From: Candidatus Hydrogenedentota bacterium
Lineage (GTDB): Bacteria > Hydrogenedentota > Hydrogenedentia > Hydrogenedentales > SLHB01
Length of the DNA: 64,000 nucleotides
NCBI GenBank assembly: GCA_019695095.1
Contig: JAIBAQ010000009.1
Span: 1 to 64,000, forward strand
Direction: 5' to 3'
Translations under genes and position numbers: made by a program
Notes under the pieces: generated by a model
The model's input: the letters and a program-made list of their open reading frames with translations, nothing else
What the model was told of the DNA's origin: nothing
Databases searched by the model: none
In this document: piece by piece, positions 17,554 to 25,696 of the stretch
Position numbering within the stretch: position 1 is the stretch's first letter
Layout of the letters: each line of letters starts with the position of its first letter

Positions 17554-18591
17554 TCAGGGAGAAGGTGCTTCGTTGAGCTTGGCTTTGAATGTGTCGAGGA
17601 ATCGCTTCTCGTTTTCCGTGAGTTGAGCGGTTAGGCCAGCGCGCCGCAGGTCGAATCCGCTTTCGGTGTGGAAGGTCCAGGCGGCGGCCCCGGCGCTCTT
17701 GGCTTTTGTGATGGCGGTGAGGAATTCTTCCGCACCGAGGTCTTGCTCCATGGATGCGGGTTCGCCGAGGTAGATCGGAATACGCCCGGCCTGTTTCGCT
17801 CGCTGCACAAGCTGGTCCATTGCGTCGTATTGCCAGGGGTTTCGGGATTCGTGCCACGCGACAATATCCAGTCCGAGCCTGACGGAGCGCGCGACGACGT
17901 CTTCCGGACCGATCTCATTGGCAAGCGAGGCGGTCACGATGCGGCCGGGGTCTACGGCTTTGATGGCGGCGAGAAAGCGTTTCACCTCGTCGTCGCTCAG
18001 ATGGGTGATGCGGCCGTTGAATTCGTTTTGGATGTCAAAGAAGACATTGCGATAGGCGCGAAGGGCGCGGGCCGTTTCGGTCAAACCGCGCTCGTAGGCG
18101 TCGGCATGTACTTGGTTGACCGGCAATTCGGCCTGTGAGTGGCCGAGTTGGCTCTCCGTCAAAGCGGACAACCCCCCTACCGTTTCGAACGCGAAGGAGA
18201 GATCAACGATGAAGCCCATCGAAGACGCTTTATCCAAGACGGGCTTCAGCCGTGCCAGTCGGTCTGGGCGGATCGCGCCGGTGGCATCCATGAGGGTATC
18301 GTCAGGGAAATGTGTCATGTCGGCGCAATTCCACCAATTCGGAAAGACGCGGATGCCGTCGACACCCACCGATCTGAAGTATTCGAAATCGGTGTCGAGA
18401 GTAGCGTCGGACGCGCGCATGGCGTCGAAATAGGAGACAAGAACAAGGAAGCGCGGATGACCATCAACGGTGAAATGGTCCCCCTCGACGCGCAACGCGG
18501 GCGCGGCAGATGCGGCGAGGGAAGTCCATACAGTAAGCAGTAACCCGGCCAGGACCGGCCAACGAGAGCGGGTCAGCGAGCGGATGTGCAT
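17554..18591 (-). CDS. Exported GH5-like glycoside hydrolase
   Basis: 345 residues: signal peptide (SRWPVLAGLLLTVWTSLAASAAP) followed by a (beta/alpha)8-barrel of the cellulase/mannanase clan. FEYFRSVGVDGIRVFPNWWN marks the early barrel. The acid/base Glu is expected in FFDIQNEFNGRI and the nucleophile Glu in IPIYLGEPASM, both at strand ends as in clan GH-A. ATG 18591 is preceded by AAGGAGGG; upstream codons lack a signal peptide. It probably hydrolyses a beta-linked polysaccharide outside the cytoplasm; exact family and substrate are not certain. The gene is isolated, with the repeat region downstream and the infC leader divergent to it. Confidence 0.8.
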   Translation of the reverse strand: MHIRSLTRSRWPVLAGLLLTVWTSLAASAAPALRVEGDHFTVDGHPRFLVLVSYFDAMRASDATLDTDFEYFRSVGVDGIRVFPNWWNCADMTHFPDDTLMDATGAIRPDRLARLKPVLDKASSMGFIVDLSFAFETVGGLSALTESQLGHSQAELPVNQVHADAYERGLTETARALRAYRNVFFDIQNEFNGRITHLSDDEVKRFLAAIKAVDPGRIVTASLANEIGPEDVVARSVRLGLDIVAWHESRNPWQYDAMDQLVQRAKQAGRIPIYLGEPASMEQDLGAEEFLTAITKAKSAGAAAWTFHTESGFDLRRAGLTAQLTENEKRFLDTFKAKLNEAPSP

Positions 18592-18749
18592 AAAATGACC
18601 CTCCTTGGAGGGCACCATAGTGCCTATCCCGAACGAAGAAGGCGAATTCCCAGGGTGGTCCGGGGAGGTGTGCGGGTATCTCAGTGCTCCTGAAACGGCT
18701 GTCAGGAATGGTCCTGATGGGAGGAGACACCAGCCAAGGGCGCGCCAGT

Positions 18750-18779
18750 TTGACAGGGACGGCCGGTATTTGGTAGAGT
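18750..18779 (+). promoter_or_regulatory. Putative promoter of the infC operon leader
   Basis: TTGACA (18750-18755), 18-base spacer, TAGAGT (18774-18779, 4/6 to consensus). Transcription would begin about 210 bases before infC, leaving room for the leader hairpins at 18860-18874 and 18883-18919. Confidence 0.5.
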
Positions 18780-18859
18780 CTGGTTCGCTGTAAAAGCGCA
18801 AGTAGGAGCGCCGGCTTCTCACCTTGCCGCGACCGTTGGGTCTGGGCGCAAGGTTGCTG

Positions 18860-18874
18860 ACAGGAGTATCCTGT
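18860..18874 (+). promoter_or_regulatory. Leader hairpin before the infC attenuator
   Basis: Perfect ACAGGA-GTA-TCCTGT hairpin eight bases before the terminator stem. It could be part of an alternative fold that controls read-through; its 5' arm also contains an AGGA. Confidence 0.45.
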
Positions 18875-18882
18875 ATATTTTT

Positions 18883-18919
18883 GGCGGCAGAGGCACGGCG
18901 TGCCCTGCCGCCTTTTTTT
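18883..18919 (+). terminator. Intrinsic terminator in the infC leader (attenuator candidate)
   Basis: GGCGGCAG pairs with CTGCCGCC, then after one bulged A GGCAC pairs with GTGCC, closing a 3-base loop: a 13-pair stem followed by seven T. It lies between the putative promoter and infC, with infC starting 80 bases later. In Bacillus and others infC-rpmI-rplT is controlled by leader termination, so attenuation is likely here. Confidence 0.75.
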
Positions 18920-18999
18920 GTTGTTGCCGTGGGTGCCGTGATCCGGGGCAGCAGGAATGGAGAGAACGTAAGCTCACGGGATGACAGGAGGGTGATCTA

Positions 19000-19530
19000 A
19001 TCGCCAAGCCGATCGACCTGAAGGTGCGAGTGAACGAGGGCATCACCGCACGCCAAGTACGCGTTATTGACGAGGCTGGAAATCAACTGGGAATCATGTC
19101 GCCGCAGGACGCGTTGCGAGACGCGTTTGAGCGCGGGCTGGACTTGGTAGAAGTGGCGCCGAACGCGGTGCCGAGTGTTTGCCGAATCATGGATTACGGC
19201 AAATACAAGTATCAGCAGAGCAAGCGCATGAAGGAGTCCCGGAAACACCAGCACGTCGTAATCGTCAAGGAAGTCAAGTACCGGCCCAAAATTGATGACC
19301 ATGACTTCGACTACAAGACCAACCACGTGCGGGAGTTCCTCACGGAGGGGAACAAGGTCAAGGTCACGGTGACGTTCCGAGGGCGTGAAATGGCACATCC
19401 GGAATTTGGCCAGGAGATTCTGGCGCGGGTGCTTGAAGCGACCAAGGATCTGAGCGCTGACCAGATTGATCCGAAGACGGTCCGCCTGGAAGGCCGGAGC
19501 ATGATCATAGTTCTTTCGCCGTCGCGCTAG
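19000..19530 (+). CDS. infC: Translation initiation factor IF-3 (non-canonical ATC start)
   Basis: 176 residues if started at ATC 19000. IF-3 binds the 30S subunit and proof-reads start-codon selection. Family motifs: RVNEGITARQVRVIDEAGNQLG (shown in part), DLVEVAPNAVPSVCRIMDYGKYKY in the N-domain, VKYRPKIDDHDFDYK and the C-domain VTFRGREMAHPEFG. A strong AGGAGGG (18986-18992) sits seven bases before ATC, while the in-frame GTG at 19024 is too far away. IF-3 genes classically use AUU/AUC so that the factor limits its own translation; this gene appears to keep that. First gene of a housekeeping run. Confidence 0.95.
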   Translation: MAKPIDLKVRVNEGITARQVRVIDEAGNQLGIMSPQDALRDAFERGLDLVEVAPNAVPSVCRIMDYGKYKYQQSKRMKESRKHQHVVIVKEVKYRPKIDDHDFDYKTNHVREFLTEGNKVKVTVTFRGREMAHPEFGQEILARVLEATKDLSADQIDPKTVRLEGRSMIIVLSPSR

Positions 19531-19664
19531 GAAAGCGTCGCGACGAAGAGCTGAAAGCCCCGAGTGGGAGCGCGGTTTGTAGCCGCTGAAATCGAGGGAG
19601 GGAGCTTTTTCCCTGCACGGCCCCCGAGAACGTTGGCGCCGAAATAAGCGCCGTGGGCGCGAAG

Positions 19665-19698
19665 CGTGGGATGACCTGCGAAAGCAGGAGCGTCCACG
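19665..19698 (+). promoter_or_regulatory. Hairpin with symmetric internal loop before rpmI (r-protein operator candidate)
   Basis: CGTGG (19665-19669) pairs with CCACG (19694-19698). GATGA faces AGCGT as a 5x5 internal loop. CCTGC/GCAGG closes a GAAA tetraloop (19680-19683). The rpmI Shine-Dalgarno AGGAG (19705-19709) follows within seven bases. Ribosomal protein L20 represses this operon in other bacteria by binding rRNA-like leader structures; that function is inferred here. Confidence 0.5.
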
Positions 19699-19714
19699 GT
19701 GAAAAGGAGAACAT

Positions 19715-19912
19715 ATGCCGAAGATCAAGACCAACAAATCCGCCGCGAAGCGGTTCAAACGGACGAGCACGGGCAAGTTCAAGCGGTTTAAGGCGTTTGC
19801 GCGCCATTTGCTGACGCCGAAGAGCCAGAAGCGGAAACGCAGCTTGCGCAACGCGGTTGTGGTGAGCGAGGCGGATGCGCCGCGTCTCAAGAAGATGATG
19901 CCGTACAGCTAA
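19715..19912 (+). CDS. rpmI: 50S ribosomal protein L35
   Basis: 65-residue, highly basic protein of the large subunit. [15 protein letters not shown] and [16 protein letters not shown] are diagnostic. Normal length. It sits between infC and rplT in the universal order. A good AGGAG precedes the ATG, with a structured hairpin just upstream of that. The 184-base gap from infC is longer than usual and holds possible regulatory RNA. Confidence 0.98.
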   Translation: MPKIKTNKSAAKRFKRTSTGKFKRFKAFARHLLTPKSQKRKRSLRNAVVVSEADAPRLKKMMPYS

Positions 19913-19988
19913 GGAGCTGGGCATCGGGTTTCGGAACACGAATACACCCGCCACGATGTGGCGGCATTGAGATTGAAGGAGCATAGTC

Positions 19989-20354
19989 ATGCCACGATCC
20001 ACAGGAAGACCGGCGTCGCGCGATCGGCGCAAGAAAGTATTGAAACTTGCATCCGGTTACCGTGGTTCCCATCACCGGTTGATCAAGACGGCGAAGCAGT
20101 CGGTCGATCATGCGGGCGTTTACGCGTACCGCGATCGCAAAGCACGGAAGCGCGATTTCCGCAAGCTTTGGATTGCGCGCATCAACGCCGCAACGCGCGC
20201 GGCCGGTATCTCGTATAGCCGGTTTATGCAGGGTCTCCGTCTGGCGAACATCGACGTGAACCGCAAGATGCTTGCGGAAATCGCGGCGACGGATGAGGAC
20301 GGATTCAACCGCCTGCTTGAGGTCGTCAAGGCCAAATTGCAAGCTGCGGGTTGA
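19989..20354 (+). CDS. rplT: 50S ribosomal protein L20
   Basis: 121-residue primary assembly protein for the large subunit. [24 protein letters not shown] and [20 protein letters not shown] (shown in parts) are family motifs, as is [20 protein letters not shown]. An AAGGAG lies before the ATG. Likely autoregulator of infC-rpmI-rplT. Its stop is two bases before the hisA start, so the biosynthetic genes that follow are probably cotranscribed. Confidence 0.98.
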   Translation: MPRSTGRPASRDRRKKVLKLASGYRGSHHRLIKTAKQSVDHAGVYAYRDRKARKRDFRKLWIARINAATRAAGISYSRFMQGLRLANIDVNRKMLAEIAATDEDGFNRLLEVVKAKLQAAG

Positions 20355-20356
20355 CC

Positions 20357-21085
20357 ATGCGCATTGTCCCCGCGGTGGATATCCGGGGCGGGCTGTGCGT
20401 GAACCTGGTCCAGGGCGATTACGGTCAAGAGACCGTATTCGCGGAGGATCCGGTAGCGCAAGCGCGTTCCTGGCACGAACTCGGCGGCGACATCATCCAC
20501 ATCGTAGACTTGGACGGCGCCCGTAGCGGCGCCGTCTGTGTTTTGGATGCCGTGCGTCGCATGACGGCGGCAGGGATGCGGGTGGAAGTCGGCGGCGGGA
20601 TTCGCACGATGGAAAGCATTGACGCGCTTGCCGAAGCGGGCGCGGAACGCATCATTTTGGGCACGGCGGCGCACCGGGATCCCGAGTTGCTGCGCGTAGC
20701 CGCACGCGCTTATCCTGGGCGCATTGTAGTGGGCATCGACGCGCGGGCGGGCAAGGTCGCCTTGAGCGGTTGGCTGGAGACTACCGAGACGGATGCCGTG
20801 TCGTTCGGCAAGCAAGTCGAAGACGCAGGCGCTTCGCGTATTATCTATACCGACATTCTGAGTGATGGGATGATGAAGGGTCCGAACTTGGAAGCCACGC
20901 AGGCGGTGGCCCGGGCCGTAGGCATTCCCGTGACCGCGTCGGGCGGGATGTCGTCGTTGGACGATGTCCGGCGAGTGAAAGCGCTGGAACCCGACGGCGT
21001 GGACGAGGTGATTATCGGCAGGGCGCTCTACTTGGGGGTGTTTACGTTGCCGGAAGCGATTGCCGTGGCGCAGGAACAGCCGTGA
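20357..21085 (+). CDS. hisA: ProFAR isomerase HisA
   Basis: 242-residue (beta/alpha)8-barrel enzyme of histidine synthesis that isomerises the aminoaldose ProFAR to PRFAR. The N-terminal catalytic Asp is in IVPAVDIRGG, phosphate-binding loops are GGGIRT and ASGGMSSLDDV, and the second catalytic Asp is in IIYTDILSDGM. Full length. It begins two bases after the rplT stop and overlaps the next gene in GTGA. No other his genes are in the window, so it is separated from the rest of the pathway. Confidence 0.95.
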   Translation: MRIVPAVDIRGGLCVNLVQGDYGQETVFAEDPVAQARSWHELGGDIIHIVDLDGARSGAVCVLDAVRRMTAAGMRVEVGGGIRTMESIDALAEAGAERIILGTAAHRDPELLRVAARAYPGRIVVGIDARAGKVALSGWLETTETDAVSFGKQVEDAGASRIIYTDILSDGMMKGPNLEATQAVARAVGIPVTASGGMSSLDDVRRVKALEPDGVDEVIIGRALYLGVFTLPEAIAVAQEQP

Positions 21086-21939
21086 CAGCACACTTCAATA
21101 CGGCCGCGATTGTCGGCGTAGGTCTGCTGGGCGGTTCGCTTGGGCTTGCGCTCAAGGCGCGCCGCATGGCGGACCGTGTTTATGGAATCGGGCGCAGGCA
21201 GGAATCGCTCGACACGGCGCTGAAACTTGGCGCGGTCGACAAGACCTTTCTGGATCTGAGCGAAGGCATTCGCGGGGCCGATTTGATTGTGTTGTGTACG
21301 CCGGCGGCGCTGGTCGCAGGGCAGTTGGATACCATCGCTTCGTTATGCGACCCTTCCGCCGTTGTGACGGATGTCGCGAGCACGAAGGCCGAGATCTGCG
21401 CGCATGCGCGCGCTACGTGGCGGCAACCGCTTCGTTTTGTTGGAAGCCACCCCATGGCGGGTTCGGAGAAATACGGACCGGAACACGCGACGGATCGGCT
21501 CTACGAGAATTGCGTGACGCTTGTCGAGTGCGCGAACGGCCACGCCGCCGATGCCCATGAGGTCGTGTGCGGATTGTGGAAGGGCGTGGGTGCGCGTGTG
21601 GTTGAAATCGATCCCGCGGTGCACGACGCGCTGGTGGCGCGATCCAGTCATATTCCGCATATTGCATCCTCGTTGGTGGCGTCGCTCGCGGGTAACCTCG
21701 GCGACATTCGCTCCACGGTAGGCAAAGGGTTTCGCGATGTGACGCGTGTGGCCGGGGGACGGCCCGAAATCTGGCGCGACATTTGTCTGACGAATCGCGA
21801 GGCGATATCGGAAGGACTTGCGGAGTTGGCCAAGCGGCTTGACGCCGTGCGCGCCATGATTGCGGAGAGCGACGGGAATTCATTGGACGCCTTCTTCGCG
21901 GAGGCGCAACTTGCACGCAAGAAGGCTTTGGGCGAATGA
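21082..21939 (+). CDS. tyrA: Prephenate dehydrogenase
   Basis: 285 residues. NAD(P)-dependent oxidative decarboxylation of prephenate in tyrosine synthesis. The N-terminal Rossmann motif is VGVGLLGGSLGLAL; GSHPMAGSEKYGPEHA contains the conserved His and substrate loop; the helical dimerisation domain contains HDALVARSSHIPHI. It starts with GTG overlapping the hisA stop and ends in an ATGA overlap with tmk, so translation is coupled on both sides. No ACT or chorismate mutase domain is fused. Confidence 0.93.
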   Translation: MTAHFNTAAIVGVGLLGGSLGLALKARRMADRVYGIGRRQESLDTALKLGAVDKTFLDLSEGIRGADLIVLCTPAALVAGQLDTIASLCDPSAVVTDVASTKAEICAHARATWRQPLRFVGSHPMAGSEKYGPEHATDRLYENCVTLVECANGHAADAHEVVCGLWKGVGARVVEIDPAVHDALVARSSHIPHIASSLVASLAGNLGDIRSTVGKGFRDVTRVAGGRPEIWRDICLTNREAISEGLAELAKRLDAVRAMIAESDGNSLDAFFAEAQLARKKALGE

Positions 21940-22565
21940 AGCGGGGCTGCTTTATCACGTTCGAAGGCGTGGAAGGCTGCGGCAAATCGACCCAATTGGC
22001 GCTTCTTAAAGACTACCTGGAATCGCGCGGGTGTTCCGTGGACGTAACGCGAGAACCGGGGGGCACACCCATTGCAGAGGCCATTCGCGGCGTGTTGCTC
22101 GACCCTGTTCATCGCGAGATGACTTCCGTGACAGAGCTGCTGTTGTACGCTGCCGCACGGGCTCAACACGTCGCCGAGCGCATTCGGCCCGCGCTGGACG
22201 CAGGCAAGGTCGTGCTCTGCGATCGGTTTGCAGATTCAACGACGGCCTATCAAGGCGCAGGGCGCGCGTTGTCTCCGGAGACCATTGCAGCGTTGCACCG
22301 CATCGCGACAGGCGGAGTTTGGCCTGACTTGACCATCGTGCTGGACATCGATCCGGAGGAAGGTCTAAAACGCGCGATGGCACGGCGCGGCCTGGACCGG
22401 ATTGAGAATGAGTCCATTGAGTTTCACCGGCGTGTTCGCGAAGGGTTCTTGGCCTTGTCGCGCTCCGAACCGGAACGTGTGGTGCCGATTGACGGCGCGC
22501 GCGGCGTAGATGCTGTAGCGGCGGACGTGCGCCGGCTGGCCGAAGAACGGATACCGCTCGCATGA
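21936..22565 (+). CDS. tmk: Thymidylate kinase
   Basis: 209 residues. Phosphorylates dTMP to dTDP. P-loop FEGVEGCGKST near the N-terminus, REPGGTPIAEAIR nucleotide-binding segment, DRFADSTTAYQGAGR and a lid region MARRGLDRIENE. Start overlaps tyrA; stop overlaps holB by four bases. The tmk-holB-ricT-tatD order is also found in Bacillus and other bacteria, which supports the annotation of all four. Confidence 0.96.
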   Translation: MKRGCFITFEGVEGCGKSTQLALLKDYLESRGCSVDVTREPGGTPIAEAIRGVLLDPVHREMTSVTELLLYAAARAQHVAERIRPALDAGKVVLCDRFADSTTAYQGAGRALSPETIAALHRIATGGVWPDLTIVLDIDPEEGLKRAMARRGLDRIENESIEFHRRVREGFLALSRSEPERVVPIDGARGVDAVAADVRRLAEERIPLA

Positions 22566-23650
22566 GCTTCAACGCTATACGTGACCAAGAAGTGGCGGTT
22601 CGCCTGTTGCAGAACATGGTGCGCGAGAAGCGCATTCCGAATGGCTTGCTGTTCCTGGGTCCCGGAGGAGTTGGCAAGGCGATGGCGGCGACGGAACTTG
22701 CCAAGGCGATCAACTGTACGGCAGGCGGGACGGAACCCTGCGACGAGTGTCTTTCCTGCCGCAAGATTGCGCATGGAAACCATCCTGACATAAAGATTGT
22801 CACGCCCGCGACGAAGAACCGCGAAATCCTGAAGAAGGACATCGACGAGATCAACGAGTTGGCGGCGTTGCGGCCGTTTGAATCGCAGTGGCGCATTTTC
22901 ATCATTCGCGATGCGGACCGCATGCGGCGCGAGGCACAAGACCACTTCCTGAAGACGCTGGAAGAACCGCCGGGCAAGTCGGTTTTCATACTGATAAGCG
23001 AGTACCCGCGCATGTTGTTGCCGACGATTCGATCGCGGTGCCAGTCTGTCCGATTTCGGGCGTTACGCCGCGAGACTGTGGCGGATCTGCTTTTGAAGCT
23101 GCGCGATTTGGACGCGAATACAGCGGATTCGATAGCGGGGATTTCGGAAGGCGAAATGTCGCGCGCATTGGATCTGGTGGACAGTGACAAACGGGACATC
23201 GTGCTGGCGCTGGCGCATAAGTTGGCAGATGGTGACGATCCGGTGGTAATGGCGGAAGAGTTCGCGGCGTTTCTCGAATCGCGACGCAAAGAGATAGAGT
23301 CCGCGGTGAAGGCGGAAATGGGGATTGACGACGCGAACGAACTTTCACGGGATGATTTGGAGCGGTTGAAGGAGCAACGGGTGGCCCAACTGAATGCGGT
23401 CATCAAACGTGATATACTCGAATTGTTGCACCTGCTGGCTACCTGGTATCGCGACGCGGCCGTACTCGGCGAGACGCATGATCGGGAGCAGGTGTGGAAC
23501 AAGGATCAACTGGAACGCCTCGAACGGGAGTCCACGGCGTCGGTCGGAGAGAAGATCCGGGCCATCGAGCAGACGCGGGTGTACCTCGATCGCTACATTC
23601 CCGAAGAGCGCGTGTTCCGCGATTTGTTCCTTACGCTGGCGAAAGCATAG
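22562..23650 (+). CDS. holB: DNA polymerase III subunit delta' (clamp loader)
   Basis: 362 residues. AAA+ clamp-loader subunit. LLFLGPGGVGKAMAATELA is the P-loop, ending in GKA rather than GKS/GKT, as befits a delta' subunit that need not hydrolyse ATP. The zinc-binding cluster is CTAGGTEPCDECLSC, and later motifs are IRDADRMRREAQDHFLKTLEEPP and LPTIRSRCQSVRF. The C-terminal part contains a charged helical segment (KEIESAVKAEMGIDDANEL) and is somewhat longer than in E. coli. Coupled to tmk by overlap. Confidence 0.93.
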   Translation: MSFNAIRDQEVAVRLLQNMVREKRIPNGLLFLGPGGVGKAMAATELAKAINCTAGGTEPCDECLSCRKIAHGNHPDIKIVTPATKNREILKKDIDEINELAALRPFESQWRIFIIRDADRMRREAQDHFLKTLEEPPGKSVFILISEYPRMLLPTIRSRCQSVRFRALRRETVADLLLKLRDLDANTADSIAGISEGEMSRALDLVDSDKRDIVLALAHKLADGDDPVVMAEEFAAFLESRRKEIESAVKAEMGIDDANELSRDDLERLKEQRVAQLNAVIKRDILELLHLLATWYRDAAVLGETHDREQVWNKDQLERLERESTASVGEKIRAIEQTRVYLDRYIPEERVFRDLFLTLAKA

Positions 23651-23671
23651 GCCGGCCCGGGAGTTGTGACC

Positions 23672-24706
23672 ATGCAGATGGTGAAGATTCGATTGCGCAA
23701 GCCCACGCGCGTTTTTACGTTCTTGAGCGAAGATATTCCTTTGTTGCGAGATGAGAATTGCATCGTGCGCAGCGACCGCGGTCTCGAATGGGGAACGTGT
23801 GTGCTGCCGCCGGAGGAGTGTCCCGAAGAAGCGAAGAGCCGGCTCAAGATGACTGTTGTGCGGAAGGTGACCCACAACGACGAGGGCACGTATCACCAAC
23901 TCCTTATCGATGAAGCGCGCGCGAAGGACATCTGCGCGCAGCGCATCAGAGAGCACAAGCTTCCCATGAAGCTGGTGGACGTGGAGTATACGTTCGACAA
24001 GCACAAGGTTGTGTTCTACTTCACGTCGGCGGATCGCGTTGATTTCCGGCATCTTGTACGCGACTTGGCGACGGATCTGAAGACGCGCATCGAGTTGCGC
24101 CACATTCAAGTGCGCGACGAAGCGAAGATTATCGGCGGGATCGGGGTCTGCGGGCGTGAGCTTTGTTGTTCAACGTGGCTGCAAGAGTTCAAACCGATCT
24201 CGATGAAGATGGCGAAACGGCAGAACCTGTCGTTGAATCCCACCAAGATCAGCGGGCAGTGCGGCCGATTGTTGTGCTGCCTGAGCTACGAAAACGAAAT
24301 GTACAAAGACGCGAAGCGCGCAGAGGCATCGGCGAAATCGGCTCCGAAAGAAGAGGAGCCGATCGAGGCGGATGTGTTCGGGCACGAGGGCGCGTTCGCC
24401 GATTCGCCGTATCGTCCGTCCGACTGGAAAGAACGGCTGCTGGCAGTCGCCGATGGCGACGAGGAAGTCATCACCGAAGAGTTCGAGGACGATGCGGACG
24501 TGATGGTGGACGAAGAGGACACCAACGCAGTGTCGGGGCAACGCCGCGAGCAACGCCCGCAGCAGGGTGGCCGTCCGCAGGGTCCGCGTCCGCAGGAAGG
24601 GCAGGCGGGCGAGGGCGGCGGACAACGCCGTGGCAGGAGACGCCGCCGCAGGAAGAGTTCGGGTGGCGGTGGCCAGGAAAACCGGCCGGCGAATCCCCAG
24701 AACTAG
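23672..24706 (+). CDS. ricT: PSP1-family protein (RicT/YaaT) with a basic RG-rich tail
   Basis: 344 residues. The PSP1 domain contains RADRVDFRHLVRDL-type sequence (ADRVDFRHLVRDLATDLKTR) and two Cys clusters, CGRELCCSTWL and CGRLLCCLSYE, that in RicT help hold [4Fe-4S] clusters of the Ric complex influencing RNA processing. After about residue 225 comes an acidic stretch (DGDEEVITEEFEDDADVM) and then a low-complexity tail rich in Arg, Gln, Gly and Pro with a run of six Arg. The tail is not part of the core family and could bind RNA. ATG 23672 has GGGAG upstream. No ricA or ricF is visible. Confidence 0.9.
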   Translation: MQMVKIRLRKPTRVFTFLSEDIPLLRDENCIVRSDRGLEWGTCVLPPEECPEEAKSRLKMTVVRKVTHNDEGTYHQLLIDEARAKDICAQRIREHKLPMKLVDVEYTFDKHKVVFYFTSADRVDFRHLVRDLATDLKTRIELRHIQVRDEAKIIGGIGVCGRELCCSTWLQEFKPISMKMAKRQNLSLNPTKISGQCGRLLCCLSYENEMYKDAKRAEASAKSAPKEEEPIEADVFGHEGAFADSPYRPSDWKERLLAVADGDEEVITEEFEDDADVMVDEEDTNAVSGQRREQRPQQGGRPQGPRPQEGQAGEGGGQRRGRRRRRRKSSGGGGQENRPANPQN

Positions 24707-24740
24707 GCCCCCGTGAAGAACCGAATTATCGACAGGGACA

Positions 24741-24816
24741 AACCCGTCTTCTCTTTACTCCGCTTTGTGGAAACTTGGGACAGACCCGTCTCCGCTTCGC
24801 TACGCTTGGGGCAGTC
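24741..24816. repeat. REP-like repeat, copy 2 (two tandem half-elements)
   Basis: GGGACAAACCCGTCTTCTC (from 24735) and GGGACAGACCCGTCTCCGC (from 24778) are related half-elements. The second, continuing through the CTTCGCTACGCTTGGGGCAGTC segment, matches the reverse complement of 2419-2476 at about 36 of 40 bases. It separates ricT from tatD. Confidence 0.65.
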
Positions 24817-24840
24817 GGTGATTGCCTTCCGGATTCCGTT

Positions 24841-25614
24841 ATGAAGCGGCCTGTTGATACGCACTGCCATATCCAGTCTGAAAAGTTCGACGAAGACCGC
24901 GAGGCTACTATTTCGCGCGCGCTGGATGCGCTTGAGTGGATTGTGGTCATCGGCGACGATCTAGAATCGAGCGAGGCGGCGGTTGCGTTGACACGAGACC
25001 GTGTGTATGCGGCTGTGGGTGTGCATCCGTACCATCCCGAGTATGTCACGGAAGAGGGCATTGCGAAATTGCGGGAAATGGGGAGCCGTTCCGGTGTGGT
25101 GGCCATCGGAGAGATTGGCCTCGATTACTACAAGTACAACACGGCTCCGCGTGAAGCGCAGCAGAACGCGTTTCGCGCTCAATTGGACCTTGCCGTGGAA
25201 CTGAATCTGCCGGTGGTTATTCACAACCGTGATGCCGAAGACGATATGGCGGCGACGTTGGACGAGTATGCGCGACAGTTGCCGGGCGGCATCATGCATT
25301 GCTTCTCGGGCGATGCGGCGTTTGCCGAAACGTGTGTGGCCTGGGGCTTTCACGTATCGTTTGCTGGGAACGTAACCTTTCCAAAGGCTGGGTCGTTGCG
25401 TGAAGCGGCGCTGGCCGTGCCGATGAATCGCTTATTGATTGAAACGGATAGCCCGTATCTAGCGCCGCAACCGGTGCGCGGCAAGCGGTGCGAGCCTGCC
25501 TTTGTGCGGTACACTGCGGAGACTCTGGCGGCGCTGAAGGGACTGACGTTTGAGGAATTCTGCGAGCAGACCACGCGAAATGCGTCTGAACTGTTTCGAG
25601 TTATGCCGCGCTGA
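24841..25614 (+). CDS. tatD: TatD-family metal-dependent nuclease
   Basis: 257 residues, amidohydrolase-fold 3'-5' DNase family. Metal ligands are visible in VDTHCHIQ (two His near the N-terminus), AIGEIGLDYY (Glu), VVIHNRDAEDD (His), GIMHCFSGD (His) and IETDSPYLAPQP (Asp). Full family length. ATG 24841 is the first Met that opens the domain; the frame upstream runs through the repeat and is not coding. Linked to tmk-holB-ricT as in Bacillus yabD. Confidence 0.93.
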   Translation: MKRPVDTHCHIQSEKFDEDREATISRALDALEWIVVIGDDLESSEAAVALTRDRVYAAVGVHPYHPEYVTEEGIAKLREMGSRSGVVAIGEIGLDYYKYNTAPREAQQNAFRAQLDLAVELNLPVVIHNRDAEDDMAATLDEYARQLPGGIMHCFSGDAAFAETCVAWGFHVSFAGNVTFPKAGSLREAALAVPMNRLLIETDSPYLAPQPVRGKRCEPAFVRYTAETLAALKGLTFEEFCEQTTRNASELFRVMPR

Positions 25615-25696
25615 GCGGACGCTTTCCTTGTTGAATTGCGAGGCGTTGTGATAGCCTCGAATCTCGAGTTTCCTTACCTAAGAAACGGACAGAATT

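Noticed and set aside
22006-23502. 498-codon minus-strand frame rich in Ser and Arg
   Set aside because: Antisense to tmk and holB, both clearly genuine.
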